A program made the translations under genes and the position numbers. This document shows positions 41,739-50,636 of a DNA stretch of 64,000 nt, piece after piece. The notes beneath the pieces were generated by a model. That model did no database searches. It was not told the origin of the DNA and was given only the letters and a program-made list of their open reading frames with translations. Position 1 is the first letter of the stretch; each line of letters opens with the position of its first letter. The stretch comes from an uncultured Lachnospiraceae bacterium (GTDB lineage Bacteria > Bacillota > Clostridia > Lachnospirales > Lachnospiraceae): NCBI GenBank assembly GCA_910585625.1, contig CAJUFQ010000001.1, forward strand, positions 124,001-188,000, in the 5' to 3' direction.

Positions 41739-42524
41739 GTGAAAATCGTTGTATGTATAAAGCAGGTACCAGATACCAAAGGCGGAGTAAAATTCAATCC
41801 AGACGGTACTCTGGACAGAGGCGCAATGCTTACCATCATGAACCCGGACGATAAAGCCGGCTTGGAAGCAGCATTGAGGTTAAAAGAGCAGTATGGTGCA
41901 GAAGTTACCGTACTTACCATGGGACTTCCGAAAGCTGATGAAGTTCTCCGTGAGGCTATGGCTATGGGCGCCGACAAGGGCATCCTCGTAACTGACAGGG
42001 TATTGGGTGGAGCCGATACATGGGCTACTTCCACTACGATTGCAGGCGCAATCCGTAACCTGGAGTATGATTTGATTATTACCGGCCGTCAGGCAATCGA
42101 CGGCGACACCGCACAGGTTGGGCCTCAGATTTCCGAGCATCTGAATATCCCGGTTATTTCCTATGCACAGGATATCAAGATTGACGGCGATTATGTAATC
42201 GTTCAGCGTCAGTATGAAGACAGATATCATGATTTAAAGGCGAAAATGCCGTGCCTGATTACTGCCCTTTCTGAGTTAAACGAGCCGCGTTATATGTCAC
42301 CAGGTGGAATCTTCGATGCTTATGACAAAGAAGTGACTGTATGGGGCAGACCGGATCTGAAAGATGTAGATGACTCTGATCTTGGATTGAAGGGATCGCC
42401 CACTAAGATAGCAAAAGCATCCGACAAGGTGAAAAAGGGAGCCGGAGAGAAAGTTGTTCCTGACACAGCAGAAGATGCAGTCGCTTATATCGTAGGCAAA
42501 ATGAAAGAGAAACATGTAATATGA
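41739..42524 (+). CDS. etfB: Electron transfer flavoprotein beta subunit
   Basis: A 261-residue EtfB starting at GTG 41739 behind AAGGAG. It has the EtfB fold: CIKQVPDT at the N-terminus, GRQAIDGDTAQVGPQI in the AMP/FAD-binding region. It partners EtfA and Bcd in the electron-bifurcating complex that couples butyrate formation to ferredoxin reduction. Confidence 0.95.
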   Translation: MKIVVCIKQVPDTKGGVKFNPDGTLDRGAMLTIMNPDDKAGLEAALRLKEQYGAEVTVLTMGLPKADEVLREAMAMGADKGILVTDRVLGGADTWATSTTIAGAIRNLEYDLIITGRQAIDGDTAQVGPQISEHLNIPVISYAQDIKIDGDYVIVQRQYEDRYHDLKAKMPCLITALSELNEPRYMSPGGIFDAYDKEVTVWGRPDLKDVDDSDLGLKGSPTKIAKASDKVKKGAGEKVVPDTAEDAVAYIVGKMKEKHVI

Positions 42525-42581
42525 TGACATCATGATGAATATTTTGATAAATTCTCAAATATAAGGAAAGTGGTGAAAATA

Positions 42582-43628
42582 ATGGGTTTAGAAGCATATA
42601 AAGGAGTATATGTCTATGCACAGCAGGTGGATAATGAATTAAGCGGAATTGCTTTTGAGCTGCTTGGCAAGGCAAAAGACTTGGCAAAAGATTTAGGTAC
42701 GGACGTAACCGCTGTGCTGCTTGGTTCCGATGTGAAAGGATTGGCAGACCAGCTGGCAGAGTATGGTGCAGATAAAGTAATCGTGGTAGATGATCCGGAG
42801 TTGAAAGAGTATAGGACTGAGCCTTATACACACGCACTTGCATCTGTCATTAATGAGTATAAACCGGAAATCATGTTGGTAGGAGCTACAGCAATCGGAC
42901 GTGACTTGGGTCCCCGCGTTTCTGCAAGGGTGAAGACAGGTCTGACTGCAGACTGTACCGTACTGGAGATTGGCGATTTCCCATTGAATCCTGTTCCCGG
43001 CAAGGAAGATGAGCAGAAGCATAACCAGCTTCTCATGACACGTCCTGCATTTGGCGGTAACACGATTGCAACAATCGCTTGCCCGGATAACCGTCCGCAG
43101 ATGGCAACGGTACGTCCTGGCGTTATGCAGAAAATCGATCCTATCAAGGGCGCAAAGGCAAACGTGATTGAGTACAATCCTGGATTTACCCCGGATGACA
43201 AATATGTTGAAATCTTAAATATCGTAAAGGCCGTAAAAGAAACGGAAGATATCATGGAAGCAAAGATTCTCGTATCCGGCGGACGTGGAGTAGGAAGCGC
43301 AGAAAACTTCCAGATGCTGAAGGACTTGGCTGCAGTGCTTGGCGGAACCGTAAGCTGTTCCCGTGCTGTTGTTGAGAACGGATGGCTGCCGCAGGATTTA
43401 CAGGTTGGACAGACTGGTAAGACAGTACGTCCGAATGTATACTTTGCAATCGGTATATCCGGTGCAATCCAGCACGTAGCAGGCATGGAAGAGGCTGACA
43501 TCATCGTTGCCATCAACAAGGATGAGGATGCTCCAATTTTTGATGTGGCTGATTATGGCGTTGTCGGAGACCTGAACAAAATCGTTCCGGCACTGACGGA
43601 AGCTTTGAAAGCAGAAATGGCAGAATAA
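42582..43628 (+). CDS. etfA: Electron transfer flavoprotein alpha subunit
   Basis: A 348-residue EtfA with the FAD motif VSGGRGVGSAENFQML and GQTGKTVRPNVYFAIGISGAIQH near the C-terminus. I chose ATG 42582; in-frame GTGs at 42570 and 42573 are closer to AAGGAA but give an unusual N-terminus. It is the last gene of the butyrate operon, and a terminator follows. Confidence 0.95.
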   Translation: MGLEAYKGVYVYAQQVDNELSGIAFELLGKAKDLAKDLGTDVTAVLLGSDVKGLADQLAEYGADKVIVVDDPELKEYRTEPYTHALASVINEYKPEIMLVGATAIGRDLGPRVSARVKTGLTADCTVLEIGDFPLNPVPGKEDEQKHNQLLMTRPAFGGNTIATIACPDNRPQMATVRPGVMQKIDPIKGAKANVIEYNPGFTPDDKYVEILNIVKAVKETEDIMEAKILVSGGRGVGSAENFQMLKDLAAVLGGTVSCSRAVVENGWLPQDLQVGQTGKTVRPNVYFAIGISGAIQHVAGMEEADIIVAINKDEDAPIFDVADYGVVGDLNKIVPALTEALKAEMAE

Positions 43629-43658
43629 GAACTTCTGAGGTGATTTTTAGGAGTATAG

Positions 43659-43699
43659 AAAAGTACCTTTTCTCTGAAAATAGGGAAAAGGTACTTTTT
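43659..43699 (+). terminator. Terminator of the butyrate operon
   Basis: AAAAGTACCTTTTC (43659-43672) pairs with GAAAAGGTACTTTT (43685-43698) followed by T and G. Confidence 0.85.
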
Positions 43700-43727
43700 G
43701 TAGGTATCTGGAAAGAGAGGAAAAACA

Positions 43728-44348
43728 GTGGAAAATAAGAAAAAAATCAATACTGTCTATATGGTGGAGATGGCGTTATTGATTGCCATAATTCTGATTA
43801 TGGCATTTACGCCCATCGGATATATACGGACATTAGGGTTGGAAATTACCCTGATTGTGGTTCCGGTGGCAGTCGGTGCGGTTACTTTAGGGCCAACGGC
43901 AGGGGCGGTGCTAGGGGCAGTGTTTGGCATTACCAGTTTTATCCAATGTTTTGGCATGAGTCCTTTTGGCGCAGTGCTTCTAAGCATCAATCCGGCATGT
44001 ACATTTATCGTCTGCGTATTTTCAAGGACTCTGATGGGATGGCTGACAGGTTTGCTGTACAAGTTTTTTTTCGGGAGCAAACCGCTGAAAAAAGCAGCGG
44101 TGGTACTGGCAAATCTCTGCTGCCCAATCATGAATACGCTGTTTTTTATGGGGACATTGACCCTGTTCTTTTACCAGACAGAGTATATCCAAGGGATTGC
44201 GCAGGGGATGGGAGCGGGCAATCCCCTGATATTTGTCTTGCTGTTTGTGGGGGTCAATGGCCTGGTAGAGGCAGCCGCTTGTTTCGTCGCAGGCAGCGCT
44301 ATTTCCCAGGCATTGAAGAAAGTTGTTAATAATACAACGGAAACGTAA
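43728..44348 (+). CDS. ECF transporter S component (substrate unassigned)
   Basis: A 206-residue membrane protein with about six helices, typical of vitamin-binding S components of energy-coupling-factor transporters. It contains GLEITLIVVPVAVGAVTLGP and GMSPFGAVLLSINPACTFIV. It starts at GTG 43728 after the butyrate-operon terminator. From memory it resembles S components placed near pantothenate genes, which would fit a CoA-rich pathway, but the vitamin cannot be read from sequence. The ECF ATPases and T component are not in this window. Confidence 0.78.
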   Translation: MENKKKINTVYMVEMALLIAIILIMAFTPIGYIRTLGLEITLIVVPVAVGAVTLGPTAGAVLGAVFGITSFIQCFGMSPFGAVLLSINPACTFIVCVFSRTLMGWLTGLLYKFFFGSKPLKKAAVVLANLCCPIMNTLFFMGTLTLFFYQTEYIQGIAQGMGAGNPLIFVLLFVGVNGLVEAAACFVAGSAISQALKKVVNNTTET

Positions 44349-44389
44349 TATCCGCAGCAGCAGATAACACACAGAAATAAGGAGTACAG

Positions 44390-45934
44390 ATGATAAAGCA
44401 CAGAGGAGCAGTTTTTCTGGTGATTATGGCATTTGTCTCTGCCCTGATGTCAGGATGTGGTTTTGCCTGGGAAAATCAGAGTTCCGTGAAAGCCTCCGAC
44501 TATGTTTCCGGAACACAGATAGTATCGGCAGATGAGGGTCGGGAGGATCGTGTCGTGAAGAAGCAAAAGCAGGCAATAGGGGAAGAACCATCGGGCGCGC
44601 GGCAGTCGGCAGAAGAAGGGCGCAAGGGCCAGTGGAAGCAGAGGGTTTCCAAAGGGAAGCGTGAGTCAGCAGAAAATAATCTGCCGGAGCAGGAGATTAA
44701 TAGGCTTGCAAAGGAAATTTCAGGAAAGGCCACAAACGAACTGACGGGAAGCTATCCGGTAGGGGATGATTTCCTGCTGTGGCTTGCAGGGACGTATGGC
44801 AGCAAAAGCCTGCGCGGCTTGTGCCAAGTGATGCAGGAGGGGAAGCCTCAGATGGAGGCTTGGTACAAGGAGACAGGGAAATCCCTCCATGTGCTGTGGG
44901 CAGAGTACTGCCGCGAAGCCGGAATACGGGAAACATACCTGGAAAAGGTTTATGACAAAGAGTGTGCCTCTGCGAATCAGGTAGTCATGGATTTTACGGG
45001 GGATGTCAACCTTGCAGAAGGATGGGCTACGACAATGTTTCTGGATAGGCAAAGCGGGGGGATCCGTGATTGCTTTTCGGATGATTTGTGGGAGGAGATG
45101 CAGTCTGCGGATATCTTGATGGTTAATAATGAGTTTACTTACAGCAGCCGCGGCACGCCGCTTCCGGGGAAGGCCTATACGTTCCGTGCAAACCCGGAAC
45201 GCATCAGCGCGATTGCAGAAATGGGTACAGATATTCTGTCACTTGCGAATAACCATGTCTATGATTATGGAGAAGAAGCACTTTTGGATACGCTTGATGT
45301 GGCAGAAGGGGCGGAAATCCCCTACGTCGGGGCAGGCAGGAACTTGGAGGAGGCAGAGAAGCCGGTGTATTTCATTGCCAATGGCAGGAAAATTGCCATT
45401 GTGTCAGCTACCCAGATTGAGAGATCTTTAAATTATACGAAGGAAGCTACGGATATCTCCGCAGGCGTGCTTAAGACCTTGAATCCGGACAAGTTCTTAG
45501 CGGTAATCAAAGAAGCGCGTTCTTATAGTGATTACGTGATTGCTTTTGTACATTGGGGGACAGAAAACACAAACTATTATGGCGGCGACCAGGAAGAGCT
45601 GGGGCAGGAATTTATTGATGCGGGCGCAGATGTAGTGATTGGCGGGCACACACATTGCCTGCAGGGATTTGCGTATCATAACGGTAAGCCTATTATTTAT
45701 AGCCTTGGGAATTACTGGTTTAATGGCAGGACAGTTGATACCGGGCTGTCCCAGCTGGTAATCCATACAGACAGCGATGAGATTGATTTCCGTTTCCTGC
45801 CTTGTATCCAGCAAGGATGCCGGACTTCACTTGCGCAAGAAGAGGAGAAACAGAGAATACTGGACTTCATGCAGAGGATTTCCGCTCCCGGGGTCTCGGT
45901 GGGGGCGGATGGAATTGTCACAGAAGTTCCATAG
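44390..45934 (+). CDS. CapA-family lipoprotein (poly-gamma-glutamate type metallophosphatase)
   Basis: A 514-residue exported lipoprotein. The lipobox LMSGC ends the signal peptide near residue 23. A charged linker (about 30-110) precedes a helical part and the CapA metallophosphatase-like domain (about 200-500) with FTGDVN, SLANNHVYDYG and GGHTHCLQGF. CapA-type proteins participate in poly-gamma-glutamate or related envelope biosynthesis. No capB/C neighbours are present, so the role here is open. It starts 41 bp after the ECF-S gene. Confidence 0.85.
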   Translation: MIKHRGAVFLVIMAFVSALMSGCGFAWENQSSVKASDYVSGTQIVSADEGREDRVVKKQKQAIGEEPSGARQSAEEGRKGQWKQRVSKGKRESAENNLPEQEINRLAKEISGKATNELTGSYPVGDDFLLWLAGTYGSKSLRGLCQVMQEGKPQMEAWYKETGKSLHVLWAEYCREAGIRETYLEKVYDKECASANQVVMDFTGDVNLAEGWATTMFLDRQSGGIRDCFSDDLWEEMQSADILMVNNEFTYSSRGTPLPGKAYTFRANPERISAIAEMGTDILSLANNHVYDYGEEALLDTLDVAEGAEIPYVGAGRNLEEAEKPVYFIANGRKIAIVSATQIERSLNYTKEATDISAGVLKTLNPDKFLAVIKEARSYSDYVIAFVHWGTENTNYYGGDQEELGQEFIDAGADVVIGGHTHCLQGFAYHNGKPIIYSLGNYWFNGRTVDTGLSQLVIHTDSDEIDFRFLPCIQQGCRTSLAQEEEKQRILDFMQRISAPGVSVGADGIVTEVP

Positions 45935-45940
45935 AGAGAG

Positions 45941-45969
45941 TTGTATTTTTGCTCTGAACATGATAAACT
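45941..45969 (+). promoter_or_regulatory. Candidate promoter of gpmI
   Basis: TTGTAT (45941-45946), 17-base spacer, TAAACT (45964-45969), 31 bases before the gene. Confidence 0.45.
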
Positions 45970-46000
45970 TTTGGTATCGAATAAGAAAGAGGAGGACATT

Positions 46001-47542
46001 ATGAGCAAGAAACCTACCGTATTGATGATTTTAGATGGATTTGGATTAAACAATAAGCATGAGGCAAATGCAGTATATGAGGCAAATACTCCGAACATTG
46101 ATGGGCTGATGAAGGATTATCCTTTTGTGCGGGGGTATGCCAGCGGGCTTGCAGTTGGGCTTCCTGACGGACAGATGGGCAATTCTGAGGTAGGGCACCT
46201 GAATATGGGGGCAGGCAGGATTGTGTACCAGGAGCTTACCAGGATTTCAAAGGAAATCGAGGAGGGAAGCTTTTTCAAAAATGAGGCGCTGCTGGCAGGC
46301 ATGAAAAATGCCAAAGACAACAACTCTTCCCTGCATATGTATGGGCTGCTGTCAGACGGCGGCGTACACAGCCATAACACACATCTGTATGGTTTGCTGG
46401 AAATGGCTAAGAGAGAAGGCCTTGAGAAGGTATATGTGCATTGCTTCTTAGATGGCCGTGATACCGCACCGACTTCCGGAAAAGGATTCATGGAAGAGTT
46501 GGAAGCAAAGATGAAGGAAATCGGCGTGGGTGAGATTGCCACCGTTTCCGGCCGCTATTATGCGATGGACCGCGACAACCGCTGGGACCGTGTGGAAAAG
46601 GCTTACCATGCGATTGCGCTGGGCGACGGTAAACGTGTGCCGAACGCCGTTGAGGCAGTGGCGGCTTCCTATGCGGAGGATGTAACAGACGAGTTTGTTG
46701 TCCCAACGGTAGTGGAGCGGGACGGCGAGCCAATTGCTACGATAAATGACAATGACACCATCATTTTCTTTAATTTCCGCCCAGACCGTGCAAGGGAGAT
46801 TTCCAGGACTTTCTGTATGGACGAGTTTGACGGGTTTGAGCGCGGCCCAAGGAAGAAAGTGACATATGTATGTTTCACCGAATATGATGTGACCATACCC
46901 AACAAGCTGATTGCTTTCCATAAAGTCGAGCTGAACAACACCTTTGGACAGTTCTTAGCTGATAATGGTAAGACCCAGGCAAGGATTGCAGAGACGGAGA
47001 AATATGCGCACGTAACCTTTTTCTTCAATGGCGGCGTTGAGGAGCCGAACGAAGGGGAGGAGCGTATCTTAGTGAATTCTCCCAAGGTTGCGACTTATGA
47101 TTTAAAGCCGGAGATGAGTGCATACGAGGTGTGCGACAAATTGGTGGGAGCAATTAAGTCAGACAAGTATGATGTGATTATCATCAACTTTGCGAACCCC
47201 GACATGGTAGGCCATACCGGAGTGGAAGCGGCTGCGATTAAGGCAGTGGAAGCAGTGGATGCATGTGTGGGTAAAGCGGTTGCAGCCTTGAAAGAGGCAG
47301 ACGGAACCATGTTCCTCTGCGCAGACCATGGAAATGCAGAACAGCTGATTGATTATGATACAAAGGAGAGCTTTACGGCCCATACCACCAACCCGGTACC
47401 GTTTATCCTCATCAATTATGATGACAAATATACGCTCAGGGAGGGCGGCTGCCTGGCAGATATCGTGCCGACGCTGATTGAGATTATGGGCATGGAGCAG
47501 CCGAGAGAGATGACAGGAAAATCACTGTTAGTGAAACGCTAA
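46001..47542 (+). CDS. gpmI: 2,3-bisphosphoglycerate-independent phosphoglycerate mutase
   Basis: A 513-residue Mn-dependent glycolytic enzyme converting 3-phosphoglycerate to 2-phosphoglycerate. The catalytic Ser62 lies in GNSEVGH, LDGFG holds a metal Asp, and FLDGRDTAP, NFANPDMVGHTG and CADHGNAEQ give further ligands. Full length. ATG 46001 has AGAGGAGG upstream; an ORF from 45941 is an extension without ribosome binding site. Confidence 0.97.
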   Translation: MSKKPTVLMILDGFGLNNKHEANAVYEANTPNIDGLMKDYPFVRGYASGLAVGLPDGQMGNSEVGHLNMGAGRIVYQELTRISKEIEEGSFFKNEALLAGMKNAKDNNSSLHMYGLLSDGGVHSHNTHLYGLLEMAKREGLEKVYVHCFLDGRDTAPTSGKGFMEELEAKMKEIGVGEIATVSGRYYAMDRDNRWDRVEKAYHAIALGDGKRVPNAVEAVAASYAEDVTDEFVVPTVVERDGEPIATINDNDTIIFFNFRPDRAREISRTFCMDEFDGFERGPRKKVTYVCFTEYDVTIPNKLIAFHKVELNNTFGQFLADNGKTQARIAETEKYAHVTFFFNGGVEEPNEGEERILVNSPKVATYDLKPEMSAYEVCDKLVGAIKSDKYDVIIINFANPDMVGHTGVEAAAIKAVEAVDACVGKAVAALKEADGTMFLCADHGNAEQLIDYDTKESFTAHTTNPVPFILINYDDKYTLREGGCLADIVPTLIEIMGMEQPREMTGKSLLVKR

Positions 47543-47549
47543 TAGAGAG

Positions 47550-47587
47550 AAAAGCTGCGGTATCTTATGGATACGCAGCTTTTTTGT
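47550..47587 (+). terminator. Terminator of gpmI
   Basis: AAAAGCTGCGGTAT (47550-47563) pairs with ATACGCAGCTTTT (47571-47583) with a short loop, and the T-run continues. Confidence 0.85.
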
Positions 47588-47591
47588 CTTA

Positions 47592-47696
47592 ATGGAAGCG
47601 CCTGGTTTACGTCTTGGGGATGACACAAGTAAAATTCTGAAGGAAATTGAAAGCGGAATGCAGCAGGGGATTGAACAGGGGGAGCAGAAAATCTGA
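47592..47696 (+). pseudogene. Possible remnant of an Rpn/transposase-type gene end
   Basis: A short frame ending KEIESGMQQGIEQGEQKI resembles the repetitive QG-rich C-terminal tail found in Rpn-type nuclease proteins. No ribosome binding site or upstream domain is present. It could be a degraded copy. Confidence 0.3.
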
Positions 47697-47904
47697 TTTG
47701 GAATGTAGAATCTGCGAGGAAGAATTTTGATATTGGCTTGCAGAAAGCTTGCGAGGGCCTTGGCTGAACCGTGGAAGAGCATGAGGGGGCAAAAAGGAAA
47801 ACTATACAATGGCAAAAAGATAAGTAGTCGCAATTTATACAAAATATGCCTTGGAAAGGAAGGAATTTTCTACAAGCCAAGCTCATTAGCGCAGACAAAT
47901 CCCG
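47697..47904. other. Non-coding region before the purC promoter
   Basis: Short frames only, with no convincing start site, terminator or repeat beyond the remnant just upstream and the promoter that follows. Confidence 0.4.
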
Positions 47905-47934
47905 TTGACGAATGAAAATAGGCTGTATTATAAT
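47905..47934 (+). promoter_or_regulatory. Sigma-A promoter of purC
   Basis: TTGACG (47905-47910), 18-base spacer, TATAAT (47929-47934). No purine riboswitch is evident in the following leader. Confidence 0.65.
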
Positions 47935-48008
47935 GAATCCGTATATATGGACGTATATAACACATTACAATGGAATCAGCGAAGGGCTGACGAGAATGGA
48001 GGATGGCG

Positions 48009-48887
48009 ATGAGTATGCAGGAATTTAAGCCGGTAAAAGAGGGAAAGGTGCGTGAGGTTTATGATAATGGCGACAGCATGATTATTGTGGCAACGGACAG
48101 GATTTCCGCTTTTGATGTGATCTTGAAAAATGAAATTACGCAAAAGGGTGCAATCCTGACGCAGATGTCAAAGTTTTGGTTTGATTTCACCAAAGACATT
48201 GTGCCGAATCATATGCTTTCCACCGATGTTTCTGAAATGCCGGAATTCTTTCGCAATGAGAGATTTGACGGCAACAGCATGAAATGCCGGAAACTGGACA
48301 TGCTTCCGGTGGAATGTATTGTGCGCGGCTATATCACGGGCAGCGGATGGGAGAGCTATCAGGCAGATGGGACGGTATGCGGCATCAGACTGCCAGAAGG
48401 ACTGAAAGAATCCGAGCAGCTCCCAGAGCCGGTTTATACCCCAACGACTAAGGCAGATCTGGGCCTCCACGATGAGCATATCACGTTTGAAGATACCGTG
48501 GGAATTTTAGAAAAGCTTCATCCGGGCAAAGGGGCGGAGTATGCTCAGGCTATCAAGGACTGCACGCTAAGCTTATATAAAAAATGCGCAGAATATGCCA
48601 GGAGCAAGGGAATCATCATCGCTGATACTAAGTTCGAGTTCGGGCTTGACGAGCAAGGGAACGTAGTACTCGGGGATGAGATGCTCACGCCCGACAGTTC
48701 CAGGTTCTGGCCGCTTGAGGGTTATGAGCCAGGGAAATCCCAGCCTTCCTTTGATAAGCAGTTTGTGCGCGATTGGCTAAAGGCGAACCCGGACAGCGGA
48801 TATCTGCTTCCACAGGAAGTGGTGGACAAGACCGTAGATAAATACAAAGAGGCGTATGAACTTTTGACAGGCGAGAAATTTGCATAG
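48009..48887 (+). CDS. purC: SAICAR synthase
   Basis: A 292-residue enzyme joining CAIR and aspartate in de novo purine synthesis. EGKVREVYD near the N-terminus, IVATDRISAFDVIL, ECIVRGYITGSGW, and IIADTKFEFG are characteristic. ATG 48009 lies six bases after GGAGG; the ATG at 48003 overlaps the ribosome binding site. It is followed by purB on the same strand, but no other pur genes adjoin. Confidence 0.96.
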   Translation: MSMQEFKPVKEGKVREVYDNGDSMIIVATDRISAFDVILKNEITQKGAILTQMSKFWFDFTKDIVPNHMLSTDVSEMPEFFRNERFDGNSMKCRKLDMLPVECIVRGYITGSGWESYQADGTVCGIRLPEGLKESEQLPEPVYTPTTKADLGLHDEHITFEDTVGILEKLHPGKGAEYAQAIKDCTLSLYKKCAEYARSKGIIIADTKFEFGLDEQGNVVLGDEMLTPDSSRFWPLEGYEPGKSQPSFDKQFVRDWLKANPDSGYLLPQEVVDKTVDKYKEAYELLTGEKFA

Positions 48888-49057
48888 AAATGGCCGGAGA
48901 ATTATATGATTGACAGAGTGAGAGCGGGATGTGCAGGGACTGATAAGCCGTACAGGAACCGTGCGGGTTTCCACGCCGCCATTTTTATGGCTCTGTTATT
49001 TCGGGACGGGCATCGATAACAGCGGAGATTACGAGCGATAAGAAAGGAGAGCTAAAT

Positions 49058-50509
49058 ATGTCGACAGATAGATACAACAGTCCTTTGTCAGAGCGTTATG
49101 CAAGTAAGGAGATGCAGTATATTTTTTCACCGGACATGAAGTTTCGTACCTGGAGGAGATTATGGATAGCCCTTGCTGAGACGGAGATGGAACTCGGGTT
49201 AAGTGAGAATGGCCGGCCAGTCATTACACAGGAGCAGATTGACGAACTCAAGAGCCATGCGGAGGATATCAATTACGAGGTGGCGAGAGCGCGTGAAAAA
49301 GAGGTGCGCCATGATGTCATGAGCCATGTCTATGCTTATGGGCAGCAGTGTCCGAAAGCGGCAGGTATCATCCATTTGGGAGCTACTTCCTGTTATGTGG
49401 GAGATAATACAGATATCATTGTGATGAACGAGGCTATAAAGCTGGTGCGCAGGAAACTGGTGAATGTGATTTCCGAGCTTGCGAAGTTTGCGGATACCTA
49501 TAAAGACCTCCCTACATTGGCGTTTACGCATTTTCAGCCAGCGCAGCCTACTACAGTGGGAAAACGCGCTACATTATGGCTGCAGGAATTCCTTATGGAT
49601 TTTGAGGACTTGGACTATGTGATGGGATCATTGAAGCTGCTCGGCTCAAAGGGGACGACCGGGACACAGGCCAGCTTTCAGGAATTGTTTGCCGGGGATC
49701 AGGAGACGATTGACAAGATAGACCCGATGATTGCAGAGAAAATGGGATTCGCGGAATGCTATGCAGTATCCGGGCAGACCTATTCCAGGAAAGTTGATAC
49801 CAGGGTGGTGAACGTCCTGGCCGGCATTGCGGCGAGCGCCCACAAGATGTCGAACGACATCCGCCTGCTCCAGCATCTGAAAGAAGTGGAAGAGCCGTTT
49901 GAGAAGAACCAGATTGGTTCCTCGGCGATGGCATATAAACGCAACCCCATGCGCAGCGAGCGTATCGCGTCTTTGGCGCGGTACGTGATGATTGACGCCC
50001 TAAATCCGGCGGTTACCTCTGCTACCCAGTGGTTTGAGCGGACGCTGGATGATTCCGCCAACAAACGTCTCTCTATCCCAGAGGGATTTCTGGCAGTCGA
50101 CGGCATTCTCGATTTATGCCTCAATGTTGTGGACGGGCTGGTTGTTTATGATAAAGTAATCCGAAAGCACATGATGGCGGAACTGCCTTTTATGGCAACG
50201 GAAAATATCATGATGGACGCTGTGAAAAATGGCGGAAACCGCCAGGAGCTGCACGAAAAAATCCGCCGGCTCTCCATGGAGGCCGGAAAGAATGTCAAAG
50301 TTGAAGGCAAAGACAACAATTTGCTGGAGCTGATCGCGGCAGACGCCTCGTTTAACCTGACGCTGGAGGAACTGGAAACGTCTATGGAGCCTTCCAGGTA
50401 TGTGGGGCGCGCGCCCATCCAGGTGGAGAAGTTCCTGGCACAAGCAGTGCAGCCGGTTTTGGAAAAGAACCAGGATATCTTGGGGATGACCGCAGAGATA
50501 AATGTCTGA
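49058..50509 (+). CDS. purB: Adenylosuccinate lyase
   Basis: A 483-residue member of the fumarase/aspartase superfamily. It acts on SAICAR and adenylosuccinate, so it follows the PurC product. The signature GSSAMAYKRNP (near residue 288) and the HLGATS and TLDDSANKR segments are present. AGAAAGGAG precedes the start. The 170-bp gap from purC shows no convincing gene (a 37-codon ATG frame at 48906 is unsupported). Confidence 0.96.
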   Translation: MSTDRYNSPLSERYASKEMQYIFSPDMKFRTWRRLWIALAETEMELGLSENGRPVITQEQIDELKSHAEDINYEVARAREKEVRHDVMSHVYAYGQQCPKAAGIIHLGATSCYVGDNTDIIVMNEAIKLVRRKLVNVISELAKFADTYKDLPTLAFTHFQPAQPTTVGKRATLWLQEFLMDFEDLDYVMGSLKLLGSKGTTGTQASFQELFAGDQETIDKIDPMIAEKMGFAECYAVSGQTYSRKVDTRVVNVLAGIAASAHKMSNDIRLLQHLKEVEEPFEKNQIGSSAMAYKRNPMRSERIASLARYVMIDALNPAVTSATQWFERTLDDSANKRLSIPEGFLAVDGILDLCLNVVDGLVVYDKVIRKHMMAELPFMATENIMMDAVKNGGNRQELHEKIRRLSMEAGKNVKVEGKDNNLLELIAADASFNLTLEELETSMEPSRYVGRAPIQVEKFLAQAVQPVLEKNQDILGMTAEINV

Positions 50510-50636
50510 GATAGTGTTTGGCTTTCATCGGTATCGTCCGTGTTGAATGTAGCGGAAAATTATAATCTCTCTTGTATAAACATCCAATTAATGCAAATAC
50601 TGATAACAAAATCGTACTTCGTGAAAGGAGATTGTT

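Noticed and set aside
47935..48008. Purine riboswitch or PurR box before purC
   Set aside because: No conserved purine aptamer core can be traced in the short leader.
48906..49019. 37-codon ORF between purC and purB
   Set aside because: No ribosome binding site and no clear features; I treat it as chance.
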